Part shown: in pieces, positions 1-12,300 of the stretch
Layout of the letters: every line of letters starts with the position of its first letter
Position numbering within the stretch: the stretch's first letter is position 1
Origin: Cranoglanis bouderius
Taxonomy: Eukaryota; Chordata; Actinopteri; Siluriformes; Cranoglanididae
Assembly (NCBI GenBank): GCA_023630585.1
Contig: CM042535.1
Span: 33,421,399-33,485,398 of the forward strand
Direction of reading: 5' to 3'
DNA length: 64,000 nt
Notes under the pieces: model-generated
The model's database searches: none
Told to the model about the DNA's origin: nothing
The model's input: the letters and a program-made list of their open reading frames with translations, nothing else
Made by a program: the position numbers and the translations under genes

Positions 1-189
1 AATTTGCTGGTACAAACATTTTCAAGAGTACTAAATCATATTCAGATACATTTCTGAATCTACCACTGTCTGTGCAGTTATCAATGATACTGGATACTTG
101 TGTTTTACTTCGTTTTTCTGTCTACTTTGTCACACATATTGCCGAAATGAGCTCTGGTAAAAGTGAGGCCAGGGCAGGTATGCAATGGA

Positions 190-950
190 TATAAAATGTA
201 TACACACCCCTGTTAAAATAGCATGTTTTTGTGATGTAAAAAAAAAAGAAAAAAAGAAAGAAACCAAGATCAGAACCATATCAGAACTTTTTCCATCCTG
301 AATGTGAAATTACAATGCATACAAATTAAGTGAAAAACAATCAGAAACATTTTAGTGAAAAATAGGAAAAGTAAAAAAGTTACAATAACCTTGTTGCATA
401 CATATGCACACCCTTTTATAATTGGGGATGTGGCAATGTTCAGATTGAACCAATGACATTCAATCTCATGTTCAAATGTAATTATCATGCAGTTGTCATC
501 AATGAAATCATTCTGATTAACTCCAAACAAAGATCAGCTGTTTCTGTAGGATGTTCTTCACATCTTCTTGGTTTCATCCGACTGCTGAAGCCATGGACCA
601 CAAAGAGATTAAAAAGCATGAATGGTATCTCACTTGTTAAAAGGTATCAATCAGGAGAGGGGTATAAAAGAATTTCCAAAACATTAGATGTACCATGGAA
701 CACTCTAAAAGGCCATCATCAACAAACAGAGAAAATGGAGCACCACAGTGATATCACCAAGAACAGGACGTCCCTCGGAAATTTATCAATGGACAAGTCA
801 AAAACTTACCAGGGAGGCTGCCAAGAGACATTCAGCAACATTAAAGGAGCTGCAGAAATATCTGAGAAGTACTGTTTATTCAACAGGCCCAAACCATGGC
901 ACTACCATCAGCAGTCCAAACTCTTTAGAGATGGTTTTATAACATTTTCC
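190..950 (+). pseudogene. Degenerate Tc1-like transposon fragment
   Basis: The plus-strand reading around 615-940 resembles a Tc1 transposase N-terminus: a helix-turn-helix stretch with the pattern SLVKRYQSGEGYKRISKTL, then WK/R-type linker residues in shifted frames. The upstream DNA (190-450) looks like a Tc1 end (motif ACACACCCCTGTTAAAAT). No DDE domain remains. It is joined at about 950 to a reversed piece of a different Tc1 family. Confidence 0.6.
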
Positions 951-1760
951 AGTGTGATGAGCATCAACAGCTCTTTTCTGAGGTCCTCAGAAATCTCATT
1001 TGTTCAAGCGATGATACACTTCCACAAACGTGTTGTGAAGATAAGACCTTGATAGATCCCCGTTCTTTAAATAAAACAGAGCACTAACTCACCCCAGATT
1101 GTCATCCCATTGATTGAAATCAGCTGACTCTAATTTCTTATTAGAGGTTCACATACTTTTGCCACTCACAAATATGTAATTTTGGATCATTTTCCTCAAT
1201 AAATAATTAAACAAGTATAATATTTTTGTCTCATTTGTTTAATTGTGTTCTCTTTGTCTACTTTTAGGACTTGTGTGAAATTCTGATGATGTTTTAGGTC
1301 ATATTTACAACCCCAATTCCAAAAAAGTTGCTGTGCAAGATGTAAATAAAAACAAAATGCAATGATTTGCAAATCTCATAAACCCATATTTTATTCACAA
1401 TAGAATATAGAAAACATATCAAATGTTTAAACTGAGGAAATGTACCATTTTGAGGGGAAAAAAACGTCATTTTGAATTCGATGGCCGCAATTAATATTTC
1501 CAGCCTTTTGTTGCCCCCATCCCAACTTTTTTGAGACGTGTTGCAACCATCAAATTCAAAATGACCTTATTTTTTTCTTAAAATGGTACATTTCCTTGGT
1601 TTAAACATTTGATATGTTTTCTATGTTCTATTGTGAATAATATATGGGTTTATGAGATTTGCAAATCATTGCATTCAGTTTTTATTTACATTTTACACAG
1701 CGTCCCAACTTTTTTGGAATTGGGGTTGTATGCAGATGCATAAAAATTCTTAAGTGCCAA
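951..1760 (-). mobile_element. End of a second Tc1 family, reversed and interrupted
   Basis: The stretch 951-1,307 continuing at 1,729-1,760 is the reverse complement of the 5' part of the Tc1 element at 47,776-48,545. It includes the transposase start region (rc of 951-1,030) and the long TIR. The TIR is split by the MITE at 1,308-1,728. Confidence 0.65.
1308..1728. mobile_element. 421-bp palindromic Tc1-derived MITE
   Basis: It begins CAACCCCAATTCC and ends with the inverse, GGAATTGGGGTTG, flanked by TA on both sides. The two halves are about 200-bp inverted repeats with little between them. The family matches the ends of the longer transposase-bearing element at 50,794-52,163, so it is a non-autonomous deletion derivative. 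The flanking sequence reads through as one Tc1 TIR when the MITE is removed. Confidence 0.85.
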
Positions 1761-2270
1761 AACATCTTAGAAATTAGGACATTTATTCCTATATTTAGGC
1801 CTAAGAATGTGAGCAATGTGCAAAATCTTAAAAGTACTCTTAAAAAGATGAGTGTTTTGGAGTGCTTCAGTGGTGTCTCAAACTGAATAGTGAAAGGTGG
1901 CAGTACTCAGACAGAAAAGATCTTTCCGTACTCAGAAAGATGCACTGCAATTGATTGGTGATACAATTCTCCAAAGAACATTCCAGGTGAAGTGATCCTT
2001 TTTTTTTTTTTTTTAACTTATTTAATCAAACACAACACAAACACCAACCATAAGACACAATTTCTTATCTGGATTGTAAATACTGTATAAATAAATGCAC
2101 ATTTCAGTTATAAAGTGCACCAGTTTCTAATCAGATTAACCTGTTTTTTTCTCAAACCACAGTATCATTGGCTTTAGCTCTTTCAGGAGCACTGAATCCC
2201 AGGCCGTCAGTATACCTCATGCTGCTGAACCAATTTTGGCTCTGATGCAGTGGCCAGTCACAAAATAATT
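1761..2270. other. No recognised feature
   Basis: A poly-T run lies near 2,000 and the rest is AT-rich. No reading frame, repeat end or splice signal could be supported. Confidence 0.5.
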
Positions 2271-2274
2271 TCAG

Positions 2275-4320
2275 CCAAATTGTCCTCCAACACAGTCACA
2301 AACACAATATTGATAAAAACTTTGTGTATAGTGTAATGCTGGACTCGGAGACATGGAGTACGGATCCATATGCATGAGGTTTATTAACATTCCAAACATT
2401 ATGCAAGCCACAAAACACAAGGAAGGGGGGAAAACAGGAAAACAAATGGGAACAGGGAAACACAGGAGTCCAGCCTGGGCCATGACAAGTTCAAAAGGAG
2501 ATGGGAAACGACTGAAGAAGTAAGTCAATATTCGGGGGAGGGTACCCTCTGGCAGTCTAGAGGGGAAAAGTCGTCCCCCTGATGGCAGTTTTAATCTGAG
2601 GTCTCAGGTGGATAACCAGACTGGTTGCAGGGTTTGATGCAGGCATCATTGTCAGTCTGATAGCTTCTTTTGTCATTGAATGGCTCTCTGGAGAGAGATG
2701 TGGCTGCCTCCCAAGTGTGTTCACTAAGTCTCATCTTAATAAGCCACAGCTGGCATACTGGAAGGTTCACCAAACCACAAGAAAAGTGGAGGTTGGTACC
2801 ACAGCACACACTGGAATGGGGGAGGCATATTCACCCCCAGGAAAGTACTTACTCCTGTCATGTTTGTAGCAAAATTCTCCAGATTTCCTGATTGAGTCTC
2901 ATTGTCAGGCCACTGGATTGAGGATGGTAACCTGAAGAGAGACTGACATTGATGTTGAGTCTTTTACAGAAGCCTTGCCACACCCAGGAGGTGAATTTGA
3001 CACCACTGTCTGAAACAATATCTTCTGGAAGAACATAAAGCCTGAAAAAAAACAAACATCCCAGAACAAGATTTCAGTGGTTTTCAAGGGCCGTGGATAG
3101 CTTGGTGACCTTGAGCCAAGGCCTCAGCAATAGACTGCACCATGGCTTTGGTTTCTAAAATCAAAAGGGGGTACACATACCCTCTAGGGGCTGTAGTGCC
3201 TGCCAGCAGCTCAAATGAACAATCTCAGAGTCAGAGTTGTGGTAGCTTGGAAGGTTTTGCTATGCTGACCACTGCTATCAAGTTGGCATAAGGTGCAGGA
3301 ATTCTCACTTCATTTTGGGTTTCAGGGCTTTCTATAAGGGTAGACTGATATGGGAGAGACAAACAATGTTAAAAACCAGTTGCACTTAGGACTATATCTC
3401 ACCTCTCTTCCGAGAAATGACTGGGTCATGGGTAAATAACCAGGGGAGCCAAGGATGATAGGATTGTGTGTTGATTTGGTGATCATGAATGAGAGGGTTT
3501 CCTCATGAAATAGGCCTCTGTGCATTTATAGAGGGATGGTGCATTTTGTTACTTTCCTTCCACCTAGTGGATTGCTGTCTAGAGCTTTGACACTCAATGG
3601 GCCTGTTACAGGAATGAGAGGGATATTCAGCATGTCAGCTTCATTTTCATCCAGGAAATGTCCAGTTATGCCTAAATAAACAAGGACAGGGACAAAATGT
3701 GACTCAGAGCACCAGGATAACTCTACAGGCAGTGAGATGCATTTGTTTTCAGTCATGGGAATGACACTGTGGCTCACCTAATCATGACATTTGTTTTCTT
3801 TTCTGAGAGTGCAGGAGGAGTGGATATGTCTCTTGTTCCCACAATAAATAAATAAAAACACAGGCCTAGGTGCTTACAGCATTCCTTTTCCCCCTGATGA
3901 TAGGCTGGTTTGGGATACATCCATGGCTTCATGGTTTGTTTCCAGATGAGATGGGTTGGAGAAGCCTGGTAGGAGAGGGATTTGACTTACGGGCTCTAAT
4001 CAGTTTATCTCTGCAAACAGCAAGCTGGATGAACTGGTGAATGAAGTGTCAGGGAATCCTCTCGGCAGGCCAGATCAACTTGTAGCGTGTCATTGGGGCC
4101 TTGAGGAAACGTTTTTTAGTGTAGGCTCTATCCAAGCACTCTCTGCAGACAAAGTGTGAAATGAAGATTGAAGAGTCAGTAGCAGCACATTGCTTTAGTG
4201 TTTGCAGTCTTTCTCCAGCATCCTTTCCCATTTCCAGGTGGTTGAAGACTTTTTTGTTTGAAGCTTGCATAGGTTTGGTTCAGCAGTGTGAGGTTAAATG
4301 TAGTGGTCACCCAGGTAAGT
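2275..4320 (-). pseudogene. Decayed Ty3/Gypsy LTR retrotransposon
   Basis: Read on the minus strand, pieces occur in gypsy order. A gag-like stretch is at 4,270-4,049, a zinc-knuckle-like zone near 3,950-3,850, and a retropepsin-like stretch at 3,777-3,526 (pattern NIPLIPVTGPLSVKALD). An integrase core follows at 3,055-2,858 (patterns LPEDIVSDSGVKFTS and SSGYHPQSSG). Candidate LTR sequence with a TTTATTAAC polyadenylation-like stretch is at 2,600-2,275. Reverse transcriptase and RNase H are missing, and frames are broken throughout. No second LTR was identified, so the outer limits are approximate. Confidence 0.7.
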
Positions 4321-4640
4321 GAGAAGGTTTAGTACCTGATAGATTTTGTCTATATCTCAAGACAAATGCATGGGAGCACTAGTGAAAAAGTATCACACAT
4401 TGCATAACAAAGCCTTTGCATTTCCCTTGAGAACCATCATGCTTTTCAGGAAGTACAAGTGGTACTGTACATGTTGTACAATTACTTCCCGGTTTGGGAA
4501 ATATAAATGCAAGTTATTTTTTAATCACAGATATATTCACCTTATGAAGCATGATTATTCGCATTTGCAATTATTATTATTGTTATTATTAGTAGTAGTA
4601 GTAGCAGTAGACTGATAGTATTCATAGTCCGTGACCTAGT
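4321..4640. other. Unassigned DNA with short trinucleotide runs
   Basis: Short TTA/TTG and AGT runs occur at about 4,570-4,610. An 89-codon open frame here ends in the microsatellite and has no recognisable content. Confidence 0.5.
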
Positions 4641-4685
4641 GAACCAGTATCAAGATGTATTTATTGATAGAGACTTCATAGTACG

Positions 4686-4745
4686 TCTGTAAGTTGCTCT
4701 GGATAAGAGTGTCTGCTAAATGCCATAAATGTAAATGTAAATGTA
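4686..4745 (+). repeat. SINE/LINE 3' tail
   Basis: The stretch contains the widespread teleost tail 'gctctggataagagtgtctg' followed by 'ctaaatgcc' and a short ATAAATGTAAATGTAAATG tandem run. Known biology: this tail is shared by teleost LINEs and SINEs mobilised by them. Only the 3' end is present. Confidence 0.6.
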
Positions 4746-4759
4746 GTAGTAGTAGTAGT

Positions 4760-5555
4760 ATACAATTATGATTTAGATAAGACTTCCAGCTTTATTAAGC
4801 TTAATTAAGATTTTTTTTTGGTTTTAAGTAGACTTCTGAGACTATTTTAAGAGTAATTCTCAGAAGCTTCATACATACTGGTCCAGGTCATTAGTATATG
4901 TTGCCCCCTTTAGGCTTAGGAGGAGCTATGTGTCCTACACAGTATGTCACCCTCTTTTTCTGTTATTCTTAAAAAAGAGTTTTTACAGTAATTTTTCCAG
5001 TTAAGTAAGCTTCACACAAAATCTTCTGAAGAGGTGATAGCATTTCCATTAGCTGCAGGATAAGCTGCAAATTTTCCTTGGATATTTGACCAATTTAACC
5101 TTTTCTCTTATTCTCTGATCATTTATGTCTGTCTCATCTTAAGTACTACTGTAGTAATAAGTATAAAATGATATTATCTTAGTCCCCTGCTCTCCCATGA
5201 CCATGGACTAAAACAGGCACAGTCAAAGGTTAAATGCATCTTTTAACTTTATGACTTGAATATCTGACTCCAATTTATAATAATGAGAGTTACATGCATT
5301 CAGGCTTTTTTCCGATTTGTATCAAAGTCATTACAACCTTTTTGTATCTATATCTGTGAGCAAAATGAGTACTGTAAGAAAAGTGAGTACTGATAATTAT
5401 CTGTAATTTTAGGTCTGGCCCCTCTAATCTCTGTCTCAGTTAAAGACTGAAGTGTCACTCACACCAACAGCCTAATTCTATCTTTGCACATGGACAGACC
5501 CATAGTGAGTGAGTCCATGCACAATCAGGCATAAAGCAGGGCACTCCCATGTTTA
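4760..5555. other. No recognised feature
   Basis: AT-rich DNA with no supported gene, TIR or retroelement domain. It lies within the inferred downstream intron of fam184b. Confidence 0.45.
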
Positions 5556-5637
5556 CTTGGAAAAATCCGATTAATCGGAAAAATAATCGGCCGATTAACC
5601 AATCATGAAAATATTCGTTAGTTGCAGCCCTAGACCT
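5556..5637 (-). repeat. hAT-like MITE end
   Basis: The run 'aatcggccgattaa' is followed by 'gttagttgcagccctag'. It resembles a common fish non-autonomous terminus read as TAGGGCTGCAACTAACG. A related terminus is at 52,615-52,672. It abuts the Tc1-family fragment that starts at 5,638. Confidence 0.5.
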
Positions 5638-6107
5638 GTCCATCACACCCATATGTGGGCCTTCCCCAAACTGTTGCCACAAACTTAGAAGTACACAGTT
5701 GTATAGGATGTCTTTGTATGCTGTAGCATTATAATTTCCCTTCAGTGGAACTAAGGGGCCTAGACCAAACATGTATCAGTATGACCATGCCCCTGTGCAC
5801 AAAGTGAGGTCCATAAAGGCATGGTTTGCCAAGGCTGGAATGGAAGAACTCAAGTGGCCTGCCCAAAACCCTGACTGCTGACTGCACGCCAGGCCTGCTT
5901 GCCCGACATCAGTGCGTGGCCTCACTAATGCTTTTTTGGCTGAATAGGCAAATCCCCACAGCCATATTCCAAAATCTAGTGGAAAACCTTCCCAGAAGAG
6001 TGGAGGTTATTCTACAGCAAAAGGGGGAATAAATCTGGAATGGGATGTTATTGGGACATATGGATGTGAAGGTCTGTTGTTCAGAAACTTTTGGTTATAT
6101 AGTGTAA
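5638..6107 (+). pseudogene. Tc1-like element remnant (transposase C-terminal part)
   Basis: Transposase remains are seen on the plus strand at about 5,780-5,880 (pattern VRSIKAWFAKAGMEELKWPAQNPD). The residues after the final Asp are lost to an early stop. The outer sequence begins 'ccatcacacccatatgtggg' and ends 'tggttatatagtg', the TIR family also seen at 46,439-46,798. The ends are partly eroded. Confidence 0.65.
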
Positions 6108-6306
6108 CTTTGACTGAAAAAAAGTGTTCCACGTGTTTCATATAAAAAGAAATATTTACTGACATATACAAGAAGTTACCCAACTTTTTGTTCCTTTCTC
6201 AGTAGTGAGCCATCAAAATCCATAATAGTCACCTATAGTAAGCTTAAGATGAGGGAGTAAAAAATTAAGTTAAAAAATGCTGAAGTACTCTATTAATGCT
6301 TGAAGT

Positions 6307-6331
6307 TGTGTGTGTGTGTGTGTGTGTGTGT
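6307..6331. repeat. (GT)n microsatellite beside the fam184b exon 3 donor
   Basis: A run of about 12 GT units ends five bases from the exon 3 splice donor. Read on the gene strand, the donor GTATAC passes straight into a CA repeat. Confidence 0.9.
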
Positions 6332-6335
6332 ATAC

Positions 6336-9300
6336 CTCTATTCTTGCTTGCAATTTACTGCTGTGTCTGTTGCACTCGATCAGTCTCTTTTCTTGTATTT
6401 CCAGCTCTGCCTCTGCTTTCTTCAGTCTCTGTTGCAGCAGTGAATTCTGGAATTTACAGTTCTCTTGCTCTCTCTGCTGCCATTGACTTATATGTTCATT
6501 GAGGCTTTGCTGTAAAGCTTTTCTTGCTGCTTCCTGCTCTTCCCTCCTTTCCTTCTCTATGACCTCCATTCTGTTCTTCCACTCCTCCTTCTCTATCCCC
6601 CACTGTTCTTCTAATCTTTCTCTTTCCTCCTCTAGTGATTTGACTGTACTTCTCAGTATGAGCAAACGTTTCTCCCATTCTTCCTCCACTTTCTTCCTTT
6701 CTTCTAAATCTCTCCTCTGTGCCTCACCTTCTTTCTTCCTCTCTTCTTCTTCTCTTCTCTTAGCATCCTCCTCCCTCTTTCTGTTCTCATCCCTTACTTG
6801 GCATAAGCGCTGGCATTCTTCTTCTAGGCATTTTTTTTCCTCCTGAATTTGCTCGAGTAGTCTGCACTGGTTATCTAGTTCCATCTCTAGACTGTGGTAG
6901 TTTCGGCGGAGATCTGCAGCCTCTCGGGTTAGCACAGCCATATGCTCAGCATGCTCTGCTTCAGCCCTCTGTTCCCGCTCCTCTACCTGAGAAACACATA
7001 CCACTTACATAAGAAATACTACTTCAACATTCATTACATGCCCCGTGTCATACTAAATAATTTGAATTCATGCGGGTTTGCAGACGAGTATGCATATATG
7101 TATGTGTTTTCAACCTCTTCTACTGCAGCCTGGAGCTCTAAGAGACGGTTCCTAAGGGCAGATGTGGATTCCTCTCCCTCCTCATCCTGACTTGTGGTTG
7201 GCTGAAAGTTGTCTGCTGTGTCTGTGGTAACATGTAGTAGCATTTGTAAAGTTGCTTCCTGCTCCTCATTCTTAGTGTTGAGAGAATATATTACCTACAA
7301 ACATACAGTAAAAAAACAACAACAAAAAAAGACAATCAAATAAAATTTTTTACTGATAGTTGGTTAGTGGTCAAACTCATTTTGATGAGGAAGACTGCAA
7401 AATTTTGATGAGGAAGACTGCAAAATTTCCCCATGTTTTTCTTTATCAACTATACTAATTTCTAAATCCTATACTATATTCTATATATACAGGTGCATCT
7501 CAATAAATTAGAATGTCGTGAAAAAGTTAATTTATTTCAGTAATTCAACTCAAATTGTGAAACTCATATATTAAATAAATTCAATGCACACAGACTGAAG
7601 TAGTTTAAGTCTTTGGTTCTTTTAATTGTGATGATTTTGGTTTACATTTAACAAAAACCTACCAATTCACTATCTCAACAAATTAGAATATGGTGTCATG
7701 CCAATCAGCTAATCAACTCAAAACACCTGCAAAGGTTTCCTGAGCCTTCAAAATGGTCTCTCAGTTTGGTTCACTAGGTAAGCCACAAAGATGCATTGCC
7801 AGAGAAGCTGGCTGTTCACAGAGTGCTGTATCCAAGCATGTTAACAGAAAGTTGAGTGGAAGGAAAAAGTGTGGAAGAAAAAGATGCACAATCAACCGAG
7901 AGAACCACAGCCTTATGAGGATTGTCAAGCAAAATCGATTCAAGAATTTGAGTGAACTTCACAAGGAATGGACTGAGGCTGGGGTCAAGGCATCAAGAGC
8001 CACCACACACAGACGTGTCAAGGAATTTGGCTACAGTTGTCGTATTCCTCTTGTTAAGCCACTCCTGAACCACAGACAACGTCAGAGGCGTCTTACCTGG
8101 GCTAAGGAGAGGAAGAACTGGACTGTTGCCCAGTGGTCCAAAGTCCTCTTTTCAGATGAGAGCAAGTTTTGTATTTCATTTGGAAACCAAGGTCCTAGAG
8201 TCTGGAGGAAGGGTGGAGAAGCTCATAGCCCAAGTTGCTTGAAGTCCAGTGTTCAGTTTCCACAGTCTGTGATGATTTGGGGTGCAATGTCATCTGATGG
8301 TGTTGGTCCATTGTGTTTTTTGAAAACCAAAGTCACTGCACCCGTTTACCAAGAAATATTGGCGCACTTCATGCTTCCTTCTGCTGACCAGCTTTTTGAA
8401 GATGCTGATTTCATTTTCCAGCAGGATTTGGCACCTGCCCACACTGCCAAAAGCACCAAAAGTTGGTTAAATGACCATGGTGTTGGTGTGCTTGACTGGC
8501 CAGCAAACTCACCAGACCTGAACCCCATAGAGAATCTATGGGGTATTGTCAAGAGGAAAATGAGAAACAAGAGAACAAAAAATGCAGATGAGCTGAAGGC
8601 CACTGTCAAAGAAACCTGGGCTTCCATACCACCTCAGCAGTGCCACAAACTGATCACCTCCATGCCACGCCAAATTGAGGCAGTAATTAAAGCAAAAGGA
8701 GCCCCTACCAAGTATTGAATACATGTACAGTAAATGAACATACTTTCCAGAAGGCCAACAATTCACTAAAAAATTTTTTTTTATTGGTCTTATGAAGTAT
8801 TCTAATTTGTTGAGATAGTGAATTGGTGGGTTTTTGTTAAATGTGAGCCAAAATCATCACAATTAAAAGAACCAAAGACTTAAACTACTTCAGTCTGTGT
8901 GCATTGAATTCATTTAATACACAAGTTTCACAATTTGAGTTGAATTACTGAAATAAATGAACTTTTCCATGACATTCTAATTTATTGAGATGCACCTGTA
9001 TACTGCATTTCATGACACAATATAGCCCATAATATAGAAGTGCCAGACTAGACTACCAGTCTATTGTCATGTATTTTCCTGTTTCACTGTATGCTATGGC
9101 ATTTACTGTGAGCTGGGTATGGTGTGGCTTCCCAGCATGAACAGCGCTTCTGTGTTTTCTTTTGATCACATTCCGTGTGCATTTGATTTTATTTGTTTAC
9201 CTACCCATCCTGTCATTGGTGTATTTCCCTAATGTGTCTTGATTGTTCTCAATTTTTTTTATTAATTTGTTTATTTAAACCCTTCTGTTTGGACAGCTGA

Positions 9301-12300
9301 CATCTCCGATAGAGAGTTAAAGAAGTAATAGTCAGAACCTCATAACTGTATGGGCCACTTCTCTTTCCGTTTTATGCTGCAGCAGTGGGACTTGCTGAAG
9401 TAGTAATAATAATAATGCGGTACTCAGATTATTTAAATTTTTGCATGTGCGTATCTATACTATATTGAGAGGAATATATTGTGAAAATGTATTTTTTCTG
9501 TTTTTGGTGGTTTTCAGACAATAAGGAGTTGCAGAAACATTGAAAAAATATGTGATCTGTACCTGGAGCAGTTTCGCCAGTTTTTTGCAAATATTATTTA
9601 TGCCATGTCAGAGGTTCAACTGAATAATCTTCTGTTATTGGCATCTTGCTGAAATTAACAAACAGTAAGCAAGTTTATCATGCAGGATGATTTTGAATAA
9701 ATCACAGTGATTGGCCCAGAGCACAAATCCTGAGATCTTCCAACAAGGTCCTGTAGTGATATATGATTTCCATAAATACCATAGTCATACACCATTTTTG
9801 TGCACAGGGGCACTGTCATGTTGGAACATGTTTGGGATAGGCCCCTTAGTTCCAGTGAAAAAAAACTGCAACAGTTTGGGGAAGGCCAACATATAGGTGT
9901 GATGTTCAGGTGTCCAGATACTTTTATATAGTTTTCATATAGTTTAAGTTGGCTGTTTCTTCTTCAGCCAGTCTACAAGCATTTATGAGTGTATGTAGTT
10001 TTGCCTGCTGGATTGATGTTCCAGGAGCCATCCATTTACTGGTCATCACAACAGACAATCACAGTTGTGACTGCCCATGTACCTATCATTCTCCATTTTC
10101 CACCTTGGAAGAGTAATCAGTGAACAGCACCATATCTGGATTCTGTACAGGAGTGATTTGAAGATGTTCATCATGTCCTAGTGTCTGAACAAGTTCAGAG
10201 CAGTTGTGCTCATCATTAATAGAATCAACTGAATACAGAAAAGTAGAGCAATTGGAAGGTGTGGCTTTCTCAGTGACAGCATTTCCAGAGCTGTTGAACA
10301 TTTGTCCACCTTGAAGCTGTAACATGTGAGGCTCACCCCAATGTTAGAAGGGCCGGGGGCATCGAATATTGAGTCTGATCAAAGATCACCCCTCAGTGGT
10401 TAAGAAGTTGGGCTACCGATCGGAAGGTCGTGAGTTCAAATCCCAGCACCGCCAAGCTGCCACTGTTGGGCACTTGAGCAAGGCCCTTAACCCTCAACTG
10501 CTCCCCGGGCGCCGCAGCAAAAATGGCTGCCCACTGCTCCGGGTGTGTTCACGGTTTGTAGTGTGTGTGTGTTCACTACTCACAACTCCTAATGTGTGTG
10601 CACTAACCTGGATGGGTTAAATACAGAGGACAAATTCCAAGTATGGGTTACCATACATTGGCCTTCACATGTCACTTTCACTAAATAGCTTGAAGCACTA
10701 GATATATTGCTTGCATGGCATGTAAGCAGAGGCCAACTACAAGCAATGGAGTCCAGCTGTGTAGAGTACTATCCCATGGGTTTACATTGACCTCCCCATT
10801 CTTGTGTCAACATGGTAGTCATGTAGCCCATTTGTTCAGTCACATGGAGGACAAAAGGTTTCCTTATATCTGGCATTCTTATAGCTGGAGCTTGGGTGAG
10901 AGTTTTTTAATCCCTCAAATGCTTGAACTGCTTCATCTGTCCATGCCACTGGATCATTCCCTTAAATATTTAATTCAAGGGCTGGCCCAACTCTATTCAT
11001 CTATGATCTGGCATAATTGCACAAGCCTAGGAATGACCAAAGCTCTTGTCTGTGACTTTGGTGTATTTATGATGGCCAAAGTGTGGTTCAGTGTTATTTC
11101 ATGTCTCCCCTGAAAGCTCTTTTGCCCCAAATAGACAACTGATTGCTGGTGTAGCTGAGCTTTTTTTACGAGATGGGAGACTTGTTCATGCTGCTCCTCA
11201 TATTCTGAGGCAATCACAATGTCGTCACTGTACTGGATTACAGTGGAGGGTAGGTTAGGCATTTTGTGGAGGTGTTGCCTGAGAGCCTGGTGATGAATTG
11301 TATGCTAGTTATGGTGACCCTAGGGGCAATGGCCATGTCAATCAGAGAGAATTAACCATGTTCAGGTTTCAGAGCACAGAACATAGTAGAGGAGTCAGCT
11401 ACTAGTGGGGTGCATTTATGGATAAACTGGTTAGCTATCCAGTACTCCACTGTGATTCTCGAGGTCCCATCAAATTTCTTCACTGGCCAAACAGGGCTTT
11501 GCTGGAACTGTTGATTTTAAATATGTAATTTTTCTCTAACTGTTCGATGAATTACTCTATTACAATCTTGCAACCTTCAATGAACATGAGCCTACAGAGC
11601 ATTCCTTGCAATGTACATTAAATGCTCTACAGTGTTACTTGAATTGTTACTGAATTATAGCCACCCAGATCACCCATCCTCAGACCAACTGTTTATTGAC
11701 TATGTGGTAAGACATTGGGGGTTCCCTTGTCTAACCAGAGGCTGACCCACTGCTTGATGGATGCCATCACCTTGGCCTAGAGATGGGCTGGATGCCCAGC
11801 CCCTACTGTGACATGCCACTCTATGAGGAGTTTCCCCTCCTCATTAACCATATTTAGAGCTCCTAGCACTTGGGCCTTGTATGCCCTTACATGTTGTTCT
11901 GCAAATGCTGTTGAATCAGTCTATTACAAACTTGTAACCTTCAATGAGTGTGAGCCTACAGAGCATTCCTTGCAGTGCACAGTAAATGCTCTACAGTGTT
12001 AGTTGAAATGTTACTGAATGTCAGCCATCCAATCCTCAGACCAACTGTTTATTGACTGTGTGGTAAGACACTGGGGGCTCCCTTGTCTAACCAGAGGCTG
12101 ACCCACTGCATGATGGATGTCATCACCTTGGCCTCCACTCCCCTCCAAAAGTATTGGAAAAGCAAGGTCAATTATATTGTTTTTGCTATGCACTGAAGAC
12201 AATTGGGTTAGACATCAAAAGATGAACATGGGACAACAGGTCAGAATTTCAGCTTTCATTTCCTGATATTTACATCTAGATGTGTTAAACAACTCAGAAC

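Larger units (their letters stand above)
10030..12135 (-). pseudogene. Endogenous retrovirus-like pol remnants
   Basis: Minus-strand pieces in retroviral pol order. A reverse-transcriptase YxDD-box region lies at about 11,262-11,180 (here YSDD, altered from the usual YVDD). A connection-domain-like stretch follows (about 11,060-10,740), then an RNase H start at about 10,325-10,086, recognised by a NPDMVLFTD-type motif. The first conserved residue after TD is changed. The frames carry stops and a SINE (10,370-10,685) sits between RT and RNase H. It contains an internal direct duplication (11,550-11,778 and 11,912-12,135). LTRs were not recognised. It is non-functional. Confidence 0.65.

Noticed and set aside
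6499..6846. Ser/Phe-rich plus-strand frame opposite fam184b exon 3
   Set aside because: It is the antisense shadow of the coiled-coil exon, whose minus-strand frame has family matches and splice sites.
10380..10450. tRNA gene
   Set aside because: The A- and B-box-like words belong to a SINE head followed by a typical SINE body. No cloverleaf with an anticodon stem could be made.
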